Assembly: GCF_001758195.1 (NCBI RefSeq)
Contig: NZ_MASR01000001.1
Location: forward strand, 1,240,001 to 1,304,000
From: Pseudohongiella acticola
GTDB taxonomy: Bacteria > Pseudomonadota > Gammaproteobacteria > Pseudomonadales > Pseudohongiellaceae
Direction of reading: 5' to 3'
Length of the DNA: 64,000 nucleotides
This document shows positions 63,521 through 64,000 of this stretch, in pieces. The position numbers and the translations under genes are program-made. The notes under the pieces are model-generated. The model ran no database searches. It had not been told where the DNA came from and saw only the letters and a list, made by a program, of their open reading frames with translations. Position 1 is the first letter of the stretch. Each line of letters begins with the position of its first letter.

Positions 63521-64000
63521 TCACGCGGCCAGCTCGGCAAGCAGATCGGCCTGGTATTCATGCACCAGTGGCTGGATAACCACATCCAGCTGCCCTTCCA
63601 CGACCTCGGCCAGTTTGTACAAGGTCAGGTTGATGCGATGATCGGTGACACGCCCTTGAGGAAAATTATAGGTCCGGATTCGCTCCGAACGATCACCGGA
63701 GCCAACCAGCAGGCGCCGTGCATCTGATTGCTGTTTGTCAGCCGCCTGCTGTGCCATGTCATTAAGGCGCGCGCTAAGCAGGGACATGGCACGCGCCCTG
63801 TTCTTGTGCTGCGAGCGCTCATCCTGGCATTCCACCACCATACCCGTGGGCAGGTGAGTGATACGAATTGCGGAATCGGTTTTATTGACGTGCTGACCAC
63901 CGGCGCCACTGGCCCGGAAGGTGTCGATACGCAGATCGCCTTTGTTCAGCTCAATCTCTTCCAGCTCATCGGCCGCCGGCAGAATCGCCACGGTACAGGC
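63521..64000 (-). CDS. prfA: Peptide chain release factor 1, C-terminal part
   Basis: The last 160 or so codons of RF1, cut by the window edge. It has the catalytic [23 protein letters not shown] segment (GGQ), and the [12 protein letters not shown] and [24 protein letters not shown] text of domain 3. The PxT decoding motif lies outside. It precedes prmC in the usual hemA-prfA-prmC order. Confidence 0.95.
   Translation of the reverse strand, partial: ACTVAILPAADELEEIELNKGDLRIDTFRASGAGGQHVNKTDSAIRITHLPTGMVVECQDERSQHKNRARAMSLLSARLNDMAQQAADKQQSDARRLLVGSGDRSERIRTYNFPQGRVTDHRINLTLYKLAEVVEGQLDVVIQPLVHEYQADLLAELAA

Overview
The window looks like an ordinary chromosomal stretch of a free-living, probably marine or aquatic, gammaproteobacterium. 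The strongest clue is the run mreB-mreC-mreD-maf-rng-yhdP-nitrilase on the minus strand, divergent from gatC-gatA-gatB and a PA4642-like gene, with prfA-prmC-moeB beyond. This arrangement is familiar from Pseudomonas and its relatives. A fused trpE(G) and many acyl-CoA dehydrogenases fit an aerobic heterotroph. No rRNA, tRNA, phage, transposase, integrase or CRISPR array was seen. Both ends cut genes: trpE(G) on the left and prfA on the right.

Layout. 1-9.7 kb: fused anthranilate synthase, two SDR/serine-hydrolase type genes, a membrane Zn peptidase, a first pair of acyl-CoA dehydrogenases, a DMT exporter and a second beta-lactamase-fold hydrolase. 9.8-15.6 kb: Zn alcohol dehydrogenase, FadB-like two-domain enzyme and thiolase (minus), divergent from a canonical acyl-CoA dehydrogenase (plus). 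15.6-16.3 kb: a gene-free stretch carrying a folded inverted-repeat element. 16.3-26.6 kb: speD-speE, UspE-like protein, EEP hydrolase and cardiolipin synthase, UspA, two YeeE/YedE half-transporters, a split MFS/spermidine-synthase-like pair, and MATE and AEC transporters. 26.6-37.8 kb: aminoglycoside-phosphotransferase-like protein, histidine phosphatase and a second acyl-CoA dehydrogenase pair (minus), divergent from an SDR; then uppP, a DUF4105 membrane protein, an IlvX-like ThDP enzyme, a small membrane protein and an amidohydrolase. 37.9-46.4 kb: an overlapping patatin-lipoprotein-thioesterase operon, a TPR protein, PF10023 aminopeptidase, glutaminyl cyclase, hinT, mtnA, exbD, tetR and DUF445. 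46.4-64 kb: the conserved cell-shape, translation and release-factor block.

How the genes work together. Two gene pairs encode acyl-CoA dehydrogenases that lack the usual catalytic YEGT glutamate; their architecture recalls the heterotetrameric FadE26/FadE27 type of steroid-degrading actinobacteria. With the kinase-like protein, SDRs, FadB-like enzyme, thiolase and IlvX-like enzyme they suggest catabolism of bulky or unusual CoA thioesters; this is inference. The mre/maf/rng/yhdP block serves envelope growth, gatCAB makes Gln-tRNA(Gln)/Asn-tRNA(Asn), and prfA-prmC release and methylate. The most notable sequence-level observation is that mreC seems to start at an ATT codon with a well-placed ribosome binding site.
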